From positions 1-64,000 of the forward strand of contig NZ_MSFI01000021.1 of NCBI RefSeq assembly GCF_001975785.1: a stretch of 64,000 nucleotides of DNA, in the 5' to 3' direction. Position numbers and translations under genes: made by a program. Of this stretch, positions 34,422 to 43,759 are shown one piece after another. Source of the stretch: Domibacillus epiphyticus (GTDB lineage Bacteria; Bacillota; Bacilli; Bacillales; Domibacillaceae). Within the stretch, counting starts at the first letter, position 1. The number at the start of each line of letters is the position of its first letter. The notes beneath the pieces were generated by a model. It was given only the letters and a program-made list of their open reading frames with translations, ran no database searches and had not been told where the DNA came from.

Positions 34422-34505
34422 AAATTATGGAGAGAAAGGGATTTTTCAAGCTATAAGAGAATATATTTGTAAGCGTATACATTTTTGTTTATAGGAGGTA
34501 GTCTA

Positions 34506-36008
34506 ATGTCTCTTTCGAACGAACTGTCTTATCTATCTGTTGCAGAGTTGAAAACAAAAATAGCAAGTAGAGAGTTATCCCCTGTTGATATTATAGAAGG
34601 AGTTATTGGTAGGATTGAAGAAAGGAATGAAAGTTTAAATGCCTTTGTCCATTTAGATTTTGAGGGGGCAAGACAGCGGGCGAAGAAAGCCGAGGATCAG
34701 CTGATGTCAGGGGAAGATGTTGGCATTATGCACGGAATCCCAACAGCATTAAAAGATTTATTCGACTTCAAGCCGGGCTGGCCTTCTACTTTTGGCGGAA
34801 TTCCTGCATTGAAGGATTTCATTGCTGATTTCTATTGCGTATATGCAGAGCGGATGGAACAGAAGGGTGCTATCCTTGTAGGGAAGACAAATAGTCCTGT
34901 AATGGGATTCAGGGGAACATGTGACAATTATTTATTTGGCCCGTCGCGAAATCCATTTAATCTGGCGAAAAATACAGGTGGTTCTTCAGGCGGTAGCGCT
35001 GCAGCGGTAGCAGATGGACTGCTTCCTGTGGCCGAAGGAACAGATGGCGGCGGATCAATCCGCATTCCTGCTGCTTGGTGCGGCCTGTATGGCTACAAAG
35101 CTTCGTTTGGGCGTATTCCCTTTGTTGCAAGACCGAACGTATTTGGAGGATTGAACCCATTTTTATTTGAAGGAACTCTGACTCGAAATGTAGAAGATGC
35201 AGCCATTGGTTTAACAGCCTTAGCGGGTTATGACTCGAGAGACCCGTTCAGTATAGATGACAAAGTAAATTATATGGGAGCCTTAAGCAAGTCAGTAAAG
35301 GGAATGAAAATTGCGTATAGTCCGGATTTTGATGTTTTCCCAGTGGATAAACAGGTGGCAGAAGTGGTCAGAAATGCTGTGAAGGTATTTGAACAAGCTG
35401 GTGCCCATGTAGAGGAAGTGAAATTTGGCATTACTAGGGACCAACGTGAATTAAGCGATTTGTGGAGCAGATTGATCTTGCCATCAAATATTGATACACT
35501 TGAAAATTTTAAAGCGCAGGGCATCGATATTTTGAAGGACCATAAGGGCGACCTTCCTCCACAGTATATCGAATGGCTCGAAAAGGGCTATAAATTGAAC
35601 GTGCTAGATATGAATAGAGACCAGCATATGCGAACTGAGATTTACGATTCTATTCAAAATGTACTTGAACAATACGATTTAATTATTACCCCTACCGTCG
35701 CATCTTTGCCGGTAGATAACACTAATGACGGTAATACAATGGGACCGACACAAATTAATGGAGTCGAGGTTGACCCGCTAATCGGCTGGTGTTTGACATA
35801 CTTCACAAACTTTACTGGCCATCCATCAGCATCCATTCCAGCCGGGCTTTCAAAAGAGAACCTGCCAATCGGAATGCAAATTATCGGAAGAAGATATGCT
35901 GATACCGATGTACTAGCTGCCAGTGCGGTGTTTGAAAGAATGAGGCCTTGGAATAGTATCTATGATATTTGTAAAAATAGAGACATATCCAATTTTATTG
36001 CAAATTAA
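34506..36008 (+). CDS. Amidase signature family amidase
   Basis: A 500-residue amidase with the Ser-Ser-Lys triad: lysine in ALKDLFDF (about residue 77) and serines in the GGSSGGSAAAVADG loop (about 155-168). The later TDGGGSIRIPAAWCG completes the signature. Starts at the ATG at 34506 after ATAGGAGG. It hydrolyses an unknown carboxamide. It is not GatA as no gatB/C is present. The gene lies between two copies of the same IS3 right end (34222-34250 and 36168-36262), so it may have moved together with the element. Confidence 0.85.
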   Translation: MSLSNELSYLSVAELKTKIASRELSPVDIIEGVIGRIEERNESLNAFVHLDFEGARQRAKKAEDQLMSGEDVGIMHGIPTALKDLFDFKPGWPSTFGGIPALKDFIADFYCVYAERMEQKGAILVGKTNSPVMGFRGTCDNYLFGPSRNPFNLAKNTGGSSGGSAAAVADGLLPVAEGTDGGGSIRIPAAWCGLYGYKASFGRIPFVARPNVFGGLNPFLFEGTLTRNVEDAAIGLTALAGYDSRDPFSIDDKVNYMGALSKSVKGMKIAYSPDFDVFPVDKQVAEVVRNAVKVFEQAGAHVEEVKFGITRDQRELSDLWSRLILPSNIDTLENFKAQGIDILKDHKGDLPPQYIEWLEKGYKLNVLDMNRDQHMRTEIYDSIQNVLEQYDLIITPTVASLPVDNTNDGNTMGPTQINGVEVDPLIGWCLTYFTNFTGHPSASIPAGLSKENLPIGMQIIGRRYADTDVLAASAVFERMRPWNSIYDICKNRDISNFIAN

Positions 36009-36080
36009 AACAGGTTAAGAATGTGTAACAAGGATATCTCACATAAATTTCATTTAGTTAGTCTGTGGCTGCAAGCAAAA

Positions 36081-36105
36081 AATGGTATCGTTTGTCGATA
36101 CCATT
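36081..36105 (-). terminator. Hairpin with T-run on the minus strand
   Basis: AATGGTATCG and CGATACCATT form a perfect ten-base stem. The T-run (six T) follows only on the minus strand, opposite to the amidase gene, suggesting a terminator left from a lost leftward gene, or a bidirectional role. Confidence 0.5.
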
Positions 36106-36167
36106 CAGCTTGGACAAAGTCCATCATTATGAGCCAAATCTACAAACTTTTTTGAAACCATGTCCAG

Positions 36168-36262
36168 TCTAAGCTATCAAACACCACAAGCTGTTGAAGA
36201 CCAGGCTAGAAGATCTGCTTAAGACCTTAACTTATTGTCCAAATTATTGACTCAAATCCATC
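36168..36262 (+). mobile_element. Second right-end relic of the same IS3 element
   Basis: This stretch closely matches 34160-34264, including AAGCTATCAAACACCACAAG and, at the end, ATTATTGACTCAAATCC. Only the last codons and right terminus of the IS remain. With the first copy it brackets the amidase gene in direct orientation. Confidence 0.75.
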
Positions 36263-36397
36263 ACTTTTCCCAAATCCTTATTGAACTAACCTGCCTCGTT
36301 CGTATTATAAGGTCATCCAGATTTTTCTGGTTGATCTTTTTTGTTTAGGATTTATCCTATCGGTAGCCGGGGTAGAACGTACCTGCCCGTGCAACAA

Positions 36398-36870
36398 CAA
36401 GTTTCATTCGATTTTAGATCAAGTATTTCCTGAGTATAGAGGTGTGTTTGGTGACTTGTACTCCAAAGTATCCCTGCATACCTTATTGGAGTTTCCTACG
36501 TCAGAAGCTGTATTAAACGCTGGAGAAATGAAAATAGCTGAAAGAATTGCCGCATTATGTATGAGCCGTTCCGAACGGTGGGCAAAGGAAAGAACAAAAA
36601 AGCTAATGGAGGAAGCTAAACGAAATCCATTTCAAAGCACCATGTATCACAGTCATCTCATAGCCTAGAAATGTATATCACAATGGTTCTCCAATACCAA
36701 GAGCATCTAGCTCAGTTGGAAAACCAAATTGATGCCCTGGCTGGAGAACTTGAAGAATATAAGATTATTCAATCAATCCCTGGTATAGGAGAAAAGATCG
36801 CTGCCACGATTATTTCTGAAACAGGAGAAATTGATCAGTTTAATCACCCCTTCACTTTTATCAAATATCA
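36398..36870 (+). mobile_element. IS110-family transposase remnant
   Basis: Fragments of an IS110-type transposase: HSILDQVFPEYRGVFGDLYS and LLEFPTSEAV, a stop at 36666, then EHLAQLENQIDALAGELEEY and the family's helix-hairpin-helix IIQSIPGIGEKIAATIISET, ending near EIDQFNHP. The N-terminal DEDD catalytic part and the C-terminus are missing. Non-functional. Confidence 0.75.
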
Positions 36871-36877
36871 ACAAATA

Positions 36878-37051
36878 TCAATTTAATTTTTGATGAAAAC
36901 AATCTTCACATATGAAACTACCTTCGTTTTTTAAATACGCTTTTATTTCAGTCATCCCTTTACGTTTTGGATAACGCATTTTTATAAAAACAACCTCGTC
37001 ACCCTTAATTTCTTTACCGCATTTAGTACACTTAGGCTCTTCTCCAAACAC
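36878..37051 (-). CDS. Small two-CxxC (zinc-ribbon-like) protein, 57 aa
   Basis: GTG at 37051 follows GGAGGTGATATGCG with ideal spacing. The protein has CTKCGKEIKGDEV near the N-terminus and FICEDCFHQK at the end, two CxxC pairs that would bind zinc or iron. Short Bacillus proteins of this type (MFGEEPKCxxCGK...MRYPK) recur in genomes without a proven function. It appears intact although surrounded by transposase relics. Confidence 0.65.
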   Translation of the reverse strand: MFGEEPKCTKCGKEIKGDEVVFIKMRYPKRKGMTEIKAYLKNEGSFICEDCFHQKLN

Positions 37052-37197
37052 CGCATATCACCTCCAATTAAAATTTGTTTATGCTCTTTATTACGAATAA
37101 GTTTCATAAAAGTTCCTTTATAGACTGAATATCGAATGCTATATTCTGAATTTTGAAAGACGCAAACTATAATATGTGTCCGTCATTTCAAATAGAT

Positions 37198-37336
37198 ATG
37201 ATGATAATAGAAATTCTTTAATGTGCTGTTAGTGCTTTCGTTACTACGACTATCGACAAATAAGAACCAAGCAAGGTAATTATCCAGATATTTCGTAGCC
37301 ACACCTTTAAAGCGGTCTATCCATTGTTTTAAGCGG
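37198..37336 (-). mobile_element. IS1595-like transposase C-terminal relic
   Basis: The minus strand reads RLKQWIDRFKGVATKYLDNY followed by LAWFLFVDSRSNES, a pattern of the C-terminal part of ISXO2/IS1595-type transposases. Only about 45 residues are present. Confidence 0.5.
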
Positions 37337-37498
37337 AAAGTTATCAAATATCAATACTTAGCTACTTTCAAAGAGCGCAATTTTGTGATTAAAGGAAGTC
37401 AGGCTATACACGAGGAAACTGGAAAAACTTTGAAGTCAAAGACATATTATGAGGAAATAAGAAATATACAAGATGCGGAAAAAACGATTTTTTCGTAG
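37334..37498 (+). pseudogene. Unrecognised coding fragment
   Basis: An open stretch of 54 codons ending in TAG reads VIKYQYLATFKERNFVIKG then IHEETGKTLKSKTYYEEIR. It has coding-like composition but no start codon or ribosome site, and begins at a 14-base direct repeat shared with 36858-36871. It looks like the 3' end of an interrupted gene; the family is not known to me. Confidence 0.4.
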
Positions 37499-37617
37499 TT
37501 GCGCCTTCAGAATATAATTTTATCGAAAGTAAGGTACTGGCTCATCTAATCACTCCATTTTTAAATTTTTAGTTCTATGATTCCTTCCTAAAGGCAAAAA
37601 GCAGTTTGAAAGCTGCT

Positions 37618-38128
37618 TTAAACGCGTTTAACACGGCCATTAAAAACTTTAGCCCGATGGCTGCCTGGACTCATATCAGCAATTGCAACGCCTGTACTTC
37701 CTTGCGCTCCAATAAATTTTCCGCCGCCCACATAGATGCCCACATGGCCATCTATTTTATATGTGTCAAAGAACACCATATCACCGGGCTGCACTTTCAC
37801 TTGGTGAAACGGGCTTTCCTAAATGCTTTAACGTTTCCATGCTTGTCGATCCCAACGAGCCTAAATCAACTCCTGTTTGTTTAAATGCCCAATGAACAAA
37901 GCTGGAACAATCGAACCGCCCACGTGCAATGTCACTTTGATTTCGCCCACCGCCGAAAACATAAACAGAATTTCCAATGTATTTCTTCCCTACATTCACT
38001 ACGCTTGAATTGCCGCCACTGCTGCCGCCTGTATCACCATCAATAGCCGCATAGCCATTCACATAAGAATCCGCATAACCCATCACTTCTTCAACGTACC
38101 AATCAGCATGATTATAAGCAAAAAGCAT
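37618..38128 (-). pseudogene. Frameshifted NlpC/P60 peptidoglycan hydrolase (CwlT-like)
   Basis: The upstream part ends a lysozyme-like domain (FAYNHADWYVEEVMGYADSY) and runs through a Ser/Gly linker into NlpC/P60 with RGRFDCSSFVHWAFKQTG (catalytic cysteine). A frameshift near 37790 separates this from the second part, KVQPGDMVFFDTYKIDGHVG then YVGGGKFIG, which holds the catalytic histidine. The architecture resembles CwlT of ICEBs1-type conjugative elements. The N-terminus is missing and the gene is broken, another trace of a lost mobile element. Confidence 0.7.
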
Positions 38129-38404
38129 CTGTCATGTAAGGTTTCGCATTTTCCAAGTAGCTGGTAGGTTTTTCTGAATCGTAGTTGAAAGGCTTTCGAG
38201 AACTCTACTGCAACTTTTTGGCTATCCTCTAATTCTTTCTTAATAGATTAAATTTTATTTTAAAAGGCATTCTCCCCTTTTCATCCTCAAAAGTTATTTT
38301 GCTTCATCATTTCTTCAATGCTTTCAAGGTTTCATTATTCTTATTAGAAGGAAAATAATAATGAAATTGTTTACTTTATTTATATTTTGAAAGGAGGCTA
38401 TTGC

Positions 38405-40864
38405 TTGAAAATCTTTCTCTATGGGCTATTGTCTGCAGGTTTGCTGTTTTCGTTTCATGGGGATTGTGCTGTTTTTGCAGATGGTGATGAGGAAAAAAAG
38501 ATGCTCATTGTATTCGATGAGGAATTGAGTGACAAGGAGATTGATAAAACAGTAGAGAATGCTGGGGGAGATGTCACGGTGACATACGATCAAGTGCCTG
38601 TCGCTTCAGTTGAAATACCAGAACAATCGATTGATGAGCTTTTGGAGGACCCTTCTGTCAAGCATGTTGAAGAAGATATCCTCATTCATCTAAATGAACA
38701 GGTAGAAGATTGGGGCATTCCGGCGACGAATATGCCTGCTACGTGGAATTCCGGTTTTACCGGGAAAGGAATAAAAGTGGCGGTAATTGATTCAGGCATT
38801 GCACCCCACAGTGATTTAGCGATTGCTGGAGGCATTTCAACAGTTGATTACACTTCTTCCTACAACGATGATCAAGGTCATGGAACACATGTGGCCGGCA
38901 TAATTGGCGCTAGAAATAACAGCTTCGGCGTAAAAGGTGCCGCCTATGAATCAGAACTTTATGCAGTAAAGGCATTTAATCAGGACGGTGCTGCTTATTT
39001 ATCCGATATGATCGAAGGAATCGACTGGTCAATTTCGAATGGCATGGACATCATCAATTTGAGTTCCGGCACACAGGTAGATTCCGCTGCATTCCAATCT
39101 GTTATTGATAAAGCTTATGCAAGCGGCCTGCTTATCGTGGCGGCAGCAGGAAACGATGGAGCGCCTGATGGTTTAGATGATACGGTCGACTTCCCTGCCC
39201 GTTACTCGTCGGTCATTGGCGTCGGTGCCGTTGATAGCTATTCCATGCGTGCAGCTTTCTCATCAACAGGACCTGCTGTCGAAGTATCAGCTCCCGGTGT
39301 AAATATTCTGAGCACGTATTTAGATGATCAGTACGGCTACTTAAGCGGAACTTCTATGGCGGCTCCCTACGCAACAGGAAAACTTGCCTTATTAAAGCAG
39401 GCTTATCCACAGCTTACCAATGAGGAGCTCCGTCAATTACTCATCAAGCATACGCGGGATCTTGGGCACCCAGGAAGAGATCCGTTTTTCGGTTACGGTC
39501 TTATTCAGGCGTCCTCATTTACAGAACCTGTTAATGAAGAAAATCCATTGACCGGTCTCAACCTGAGCACAAATTCCATATCAGGAGCGCCGGGTGAGGT
39601 TCTGAATGTTACAGCTTCCGCCGCCTATAAAAACGGTGATGTTCAAAACGTGACGAATGGGGCAAACTGGTCATCCTCCAACACAGCCGTTGCTGCCATC
39701 ACAGCTGGAAGAGTAGAACTGAAGGGCTATGGCACCACAACGATAACCGTAACCTATGGAGATCAATCGGCTGTTATCATCGTAAACGTTCCGGAACCAG
39801 CGCTGGAGCCGAATCCCATTGTTAAACTTGAAGCCAATCCAACTGTTCTTGTCGGTAAGCCAGGAGAAATCCTTCATATTTCAGCTTTCGCCACATACAA
39901 AAATGGTGATGTTCAAAACGTGACCAGCGGATCAAGCTGGTCATCCTCCAATACAACCGTGGCCACCGTCACAGCTGGCAGAGTGGAGCTGAAAGGCTAT
40001 GGCAGTACGACGATAACGATAACATATGAGGATCAAACGACTATGGTTGTCGTGAATAGTCCTGAACCACAGCCGGAACCGAACCCCGTCGTAAAGCTTG
40101 AAACGAACAAAGCATCTTTAACCGGAACTCCTGGAGATATCATTAATGCCACAGCGACGGCCATTTACAAAAACAGCGAAGTTCAAAACGTAACTAATGA
40201 GGCAAGATGGTCATCGGCTGATACAAATGTCGCCACGGCAGCGTCCGGAAGATTGGAACTGAAAGGGTACGGCAGTACAACCATTACAGTGACATACGCG
40301 GGGGAATCGGCTGTTATCATCGTAAACGTTCCAGAACCGCAGCCGGAACCGGATTTTGTCTTTCGTGATGTCCCTTCTTTTTATTCACCGTCTGTAGATT
40401 ATTTGGTTCGCAACCAAATTACTCAGGGGATTTCTGAAACGGAATTTGGCGTGTCAAAAAACATTATCCGTGCGGATGCGGCCATATGGTTGGCTAAAGA
40501 ACTGAATTTAACTACAAAAACAGCCAAAGCATCTGGTTTTGTTGACGTACCGGATCGGGCGGCCGGTGCCGTTAACGCTCTTAAAGAAGCCGGAATCATT
40601 GGCGGGAAGACAGAAACAAGATTCGGTGCCTATGATCCGCTAACACGTGGAGAAGTCGCGATTATAGTACAACGGGCTTATACTCTTTCAGGAGGTGGCC
40701 TTTCATCTACTTTTACTGATGTATCTTCCCGTTACAAAGAAGCTGTCGATGCACTGGTCGCAAATAAAGTCACAAATGGTCTCACTGCAACACAATTTGG
40801 TGTTTCTCATCACATTACACGAGGTCAACTAGCCGTCTTCCTTTACCGCTTGTCATCTAGATAA
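38405..40864 (+). CDS. Secreted subtilisin-like protease with Ig-like and SLH repeats
   Basis: About 819 residues from a TTG at 38405 after AAAGGAGGC. The N-terminus is a signal peptide (LYGLLSAGLLFSFHGDCAVFA). An inhibitor-like propeptide runs to about residue 100, then an S8 protease domain with Asp in VAVIDSGIAPHSDL, His in GHGTHVAGIIGA and Ser in SGTSMAAPYATGKL. Three Ig-like (Big_2) repeats follow, each opening with a variant of GxxGExLxxTAxAxYKNGDVQNVT. The C-terminus has three SLH domains (FRDVPSFYSPSVDYL, FVDVPDRAAGAVNAL, FTDVSSRYKEAVDAL) to bind cell-wall polymers. A surface-anchored protease is the likely role. Confidence 0.92.
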   Translation: MKIFLYGLLSAGLLFSFHGDCAVFADGDEEKKMLIVFDEELSDKEIDKTVENAGGDVTVTYDQVPVASVEIPEQSIDELLEDPSVKHVEEDILIHLNEQVEDWGIPATNMPATWNSGFTGKGIKVAVIDSGIAPHSDLAIAGGISTVDYTSSYNDDQGHGTHVAGIIGARNNSFGVKGAAYESELYAVKAFNQDGAAYLSDMIEGIDWSISNGMDIINLSSGTQVDSAAFQSVIDKAYASGLLIVAAAGNDGAPDGLDDTVDFPARYSSVIGVGAVDSYSMRAAFSSTGPAVEVSAPGVNILSTYLDDQYGYLSGTSMAAPYATGKLALLKQAYPQLTNEELRQLLIKHTRDLGHPGRDPFFGYGLIQASSFTEPVNEENPLTGLNLSTNSISGAPGEVLNVTASAAYKNGDVQNVTNGANWSSSNTAVAAITAGRVELKGYGTTTITVTYGDQSAVIIVNVPEPALEPNPIVKLEANPTVLVGKPGEILHISAFATYKNGDVQNVTSGSSWSSSNTTVATVTAGRVELKGYGSTTITITYEDQTTMVVVNSPEPQPEPNPVVKLETNKASLTGTPGDIINATATAIYKNSEVQNVTNEARWSSADTNVATAASGRLELKGYGSTTITVTYAGESAVIIVNVPEPQPEPDFVFRDVPSFYSPSVDYLVRNQITQGISETEFGVSKNIIRADAAIWLAKELNLTTKTAKASGFVDVPDRAAGAVNALKEAGIIGGKTETRFGAYDPLTRGEVAIIVQRAYTLSGGGLSSTFTDVSSRYKEAVDALVANKVTNGLTATQFGVSHHITRGQLAVFLYRLSSR
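39545..40350 (+). repeat. Three tandem Ig-like repeat units in the protease gene
   Basis: Three copies of about 270 bases code for the Big_2 domains. Long stretches are nearly identical between copies, for example around TACAAAAATGGTGATGTTCA and the segment reading GRVELKGYG, so they are open to slippage or recombination that changes copy number. Confidence 0.8.
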
Positions 40865-40868
40865 TTTA

Positions 40869-40906
40869 AAGAAGCTGACGCAAAAAACTCATGCGTCAGC
40901 TTCTTT
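40869..40906 (+). terminator. Strong terminator after the protease gene
   Basis: AAGAAGCTGACGCA and TGCGTCAGCTTCTT form a perfect 14-base stem followed by TTTT. The following 40908-41361 stretch holds no recognised gene; short frames there lack ribosome sites. Confidence 0.85.
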
Positions 40907-41361
40907 TTTCTCTATACCGGTTACTCGAAGTCATTTTCTACATTCTCCGATTCATTTAATTTCAGTCCCTCTCTTAACACCTCTAAAACTCTTTCAATAT
41001 CGCTTCATTTCTTCTTGCTTTCTGGTCAGGAAGATATTCTTCGTGAAAGCTAATTGTTAGGAATGGTTCTGCTAACGCCAACTTGAAATCGAGCAGCTTT
41101 GGTTTTTCCCGGAATTTTATGTCCCATTGATATCAGCTCTCATACCTTCACTAAGAAAATTTATCGGCTATATTTATTTTTTTATTCGATATCTAACAAA
41201 ATATACATTTTCATTTATCCCGCCCCGTTATCAGAACAAAGCAAAATAATTAACCTTTATTCTTTGTTGAACAAGGTATATTTTTGTAAAGGATATTTTT
41301 TGGAACTAGTTTGTCCATCTAAGGCATACATTATAGGAAAATGTTTTGGAGGGAGGATAAA

Positions 41362-41634
41362 ATGATCGTTTTCATTGAAAAAGCTCTTCTTGGCATTATT
41401 TTAATAAGACTTATTTCAGGAAGCATAGAAATCACTGCGGCTATGTTAATGATGAAATTTAATGACTTGGAAAAAGCTTTTTATATTAACAGCCTTCTTG
41501 CATTAGTCGGTCCCATCATTTTAGTCCTTACGACAGGGATAGGATTGATGGGGTTATCCGGAAAAGTGCCTTTAACCAAGAGCTTTACTCTTATAGCAGG
41601 GGTTTTATTGATTATTTACAGTTTGAGGAAATAA
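41362..41634 (+). CDS. YqhV-like (DUF2619) membrane protein
   Basis: A 90-residue protein starting at the ATG at 41362 after GGAGGGAGG. Three membrane segments. LLGIILIRLISGSIEITAA and NSLLALVGPIILVLTTGIGL correspond to the conserved parts of YqhV, encoded near the spoIIIA operon of Bacillus. The function is unknown. There are no sporulation genes next to it here. Confidence 0.75.
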   Translation: MIVFIEKALLGIILIRLISGSIEITAAMLMMKFNDLEKAFYINSLLALVGPIILVLTTGIGLMGLSGKVPLTKSFTLIAGVLLIIYSLRK

Positions 41635-41799
41635 ACCGTTGTATAACGATTGATCCTGCTTATTTATAATGGAATTGGACATGCTTCTACTAATAAACGT
41701 GAATTTTGATGGTATGTCTTTAGTGTTTTTCTTTTTGAAAAAGAAGAAAAAGAGCTGACTTTTCGCCCGCTCCTTTTACTATGTATGTAAGTATACTTG

Positions 41800-42021
41800 T
41801 TAACTGCTTCCACAACCACTGCCGCAACTGCTTCCACTTGAATCACCCGAACTGGAACAACTGGCCGATGAACTATCGCTCTTATTCGAATCATTCGAAT
41901 GATGCTTTTGATTTTCATCATAAATATATGGTCCTGAACAAGAAGAATATGCTCCTTCTGATTTCACCGTTTCAGGTTCAATCGTTCCCACCATGGAATA
42001 AAATATAATCCAATATATCAA
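41800..42021 (-). CDS. Ser/Cys/Gly-rich C-terminal tail or small protein
   Basis: A 73-codon frame ending in SSCSSSGDSSGSSC-type repeats, starting 16 bases after the stop of the 271-residue gene upstream. No ribosome site is clear. Proteins of the glycine-rich-domain family often end in such Cys/Ser/Gly-rich tails, so this may be the detached tail of the upstream gene after a frameshift, or an independent peptide. Confidence 0.45.
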   Translation of the reverse strand: MIYWIIFYSMVGTIEPETVKSEGAYSSCSGPYIYDENQKHHSNDSNKSDSSSASCSSSGDSSGSSCGSGCGSS

Positions 42022-42036
42022 GGAATCTGGATCTGA

Positions 42037-42852
42037 TTAACTGCTCCTCGGTATAGTCAGCGTGTTTTTGTTGTTAGCTGCAGAATATTTCTTAAAACTT
42101 AAAGCAGCTTTTTTCGCCTGCTTTTTCAGTGTTTCGCGGATGTCTTGAATCAGTTGCAGACTATCCGGGTGATGAAACTTAAACAATTCATCATCCAGCC
42201 AATCGTTGAGTTTATCCCCTGTCAATTCGTTTAGCTTTGTCAAAAATGACTTATCCAGACGATTCTGAAAAAAGCCCCCATGAATAGAATCAGTCCTTTC
42301 ATGTATGGAGAATATCGCTGTATAAAATAATTCAAATACTGCTCTTTCGTGGCTTGCTTTCTCTTCTGTTTTCTCCCTATCCACCGATGGCATATGGTGA
42401 ATAAAACCACGATTGAACACGTCACAAAAAACGGAATATTCTTTTGTAAATAAAATCATGTCATGCCAGATCGCATCAACTTTGCTGTTATACATCGGGA
42501 CGTTTTTCATAACGGCGGACAAAAGGAAAAAGCGTTTCAGCTCAAGCTCATACCACTTATAATCATCTTCAGAGATGATGTTCTTTTCAATTAATCTCTT
42601 CTTCACACCTGCCGCATATTGTTCATCCCATGCAGCGTTTAATTTATCACGAAGCGGAGCGGCTTGGTTATTCACAAGTCCGAGAGTTGTCAAGAGTTCT
42701 TGCGAGGGGCTGCTTTTTAACACTTCCCTTTCACCAGCAATCTGACCAAAATTTTTCTGTTTAGCCATCTTATTATTTTCAACTGATCTAAATATATTCA
42801 TAGCTATAAAAACAATCACGATAGCTATAATAAGTACCAGTACTAAATCCAA
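42037..42852 (-). CDS. Membrane-anchored glycine-rich-domain-family protein
   Basis: A 271-residue protein with one N-terminal membrane segment (LVLIIAIVIVFIAMNIF). A helical domain carries WHDMILFTKEYSVFCDVFNR and FIHHMP, a pattern of the uncharacterised 'glycine-rich domain-containing protein' family (conserved DxIWHxxIL and FxHHxP). GGAGGTGCA precedes the ATG. Function unknown. A Ser/Cys-rich frame downstream may be its lost tail. Confidence 0.6.
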   Translation of the reverse strand: MDLVLVLIIAIVIVFIAMNIFRSVENNKMAKQKNFGQIAGEREVLKSSPSQELLTTLGLVNNQAAPLRDKLNAAWDEQYAAGVKKRLIEKNIISEDDYKWYELELKRFFLLSAVMKNVPMYNSKVDAIWHDMILFTKEYSVFCDVFNRGFIHHMPSVDREKTEEKASHERAVFELFYTAIFSIHERTDSIHGGFFQNRLDKSFLTKLNELTGDKLNDWLDDELFKFHHPDSLQLIQDIRETLKKQAKKAALSFKKYSAANNKNTLTIPRSS

Positions 42853-43082
42853 TTCATTGCACCTCCATAATGTAATTCTTACTTACTCCATCACTAGCTA
42901 GCGAAAAACCAATAATTACAATTGGTTTATAATGTAATTATATCATATTACTGGGATTATTATGAAAGTAAGAGAATAGTTTGATGTCCCCAATAGTTTA
43001 TAATCCTTTCGCAAAAATGGAAACTTTTTCTTAATTATTACGTATTTATACTTTGATAAGTCGAATGGACTGGAGGTGTACA

Positions 43083-43259
43083 ATGTTTACAACTGAACTG
43101 ACTAATAGATTACTTAACATATTGCTTACTTGGTTACTAGTAATACTTGCATATAAAATCTTATATCCTGAACCATCTTTATTGTTTTATTTCTTAATTC
43201 CACTATTTGCTGTTGTGAATACGATTGTAAATTTACACAAAATTTTTAAGACAAAATAA
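43083..43259 (+). CDS. Small membrane protein (58 aa)
   Basis: Starts at the ATG at 43083 after GGAGGTG. It has two predicted membrane segments (LLTWLLVILAYKILY and FYFLIPLFAVVNTIV). Hypothetical. Confidence 0.55.
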   Translation: MFTTELTNRLLNILLTWLLVILAYKILYPEPSLLFYFLIPLFAVVNTIVNLHKIFKTK

Positions 43260-43640
43260 ATACTGGATTATCTAAAGAAAAAGGTGTTGTTTTCGTGGTT
43301 TATTTTATTTATCTATCTTTTTAACAGCTTTATCTTATTTGATTGGCAGTCGCATAATTATTAAAGGTATTGCCATTTGGCCGGTCTTTCTGTTGTTTCT
43401 TTAGGTGCTTTGACAGAAGCACTTGGAGCACTAATACCAAAACGTTCTCAAACAATATCAATATTATGGGTTATTCCACCGGGTTACATTTGATTGTTGA
43501 ATTTAAAAATATTCATTTTACATAAGAATTATTGGAAAAAGTTCAGAAAACAGGAGTGAAGATATATCCTGTCGGTGACCACACATTTGAAAAAGCCTTA
43601 TCTTTGGCTGCGGACATAACTAAGGAACAAAGTTCAACAA
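43260..43640 (+). pseudogene. Decayed coding sequence
   Basis: Frames here give short protein-like runs separated by stops and shifts, for example VSLGALTEALGALIPKRSQT then ISILWVIPPGY near 43390-43490 and VKIYPVGDHTFEKALSLAAD near 43555-43615. No start or intact frame is seen, and no family is named. It is read as remains of one or two genes. Confidence 0.35.
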
Positions 43641-43652
43641 TCTTTTTATCGT

Positions 43653-43694
43653 ACATATACAAATCTATATGTATACATGTAGATTTGTATATGT
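43653..43694. repeat. Long AT-rich palindrome 1
   Basis: A 42-base palindrome with one mismatch, starting ACATATACAAATCTA. First of eleven such structures in 43.6-53.7 kb, all composed of words such as CTACA, ATATAC, AAATATAC and ACATGTAGA. Confidence 0.85.
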
Positions 43695-43759
43695 TATTCT
43701 TTTATATGACCTGTGATTTTTAATTTTTTTAGGAAAGAGTTTTTAGAAAGGGGATTCTC

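Noticed and set aside
34506-36008. Amidase as GatA of the tRNA amidotransferase
   Set aside because: No gatC or gatB nearby, and the sequence lacks the GatA context; a general amidase-signature enzyme fits better.
37606-37884. 92-codon plus-strand frame over the NlpC/P60 remnant
   Set aside because: It is the antisense shadow of the recognisable hydrolase sequence and lacks a ribosome site.
41099-41365. 88-codon plus-strand frame upstream of the YqhV-like gene
   Set aside because: No ribosome site, AT-rich low-complexity translation; it overlaps the ribosome site of the YqhV-like gene.
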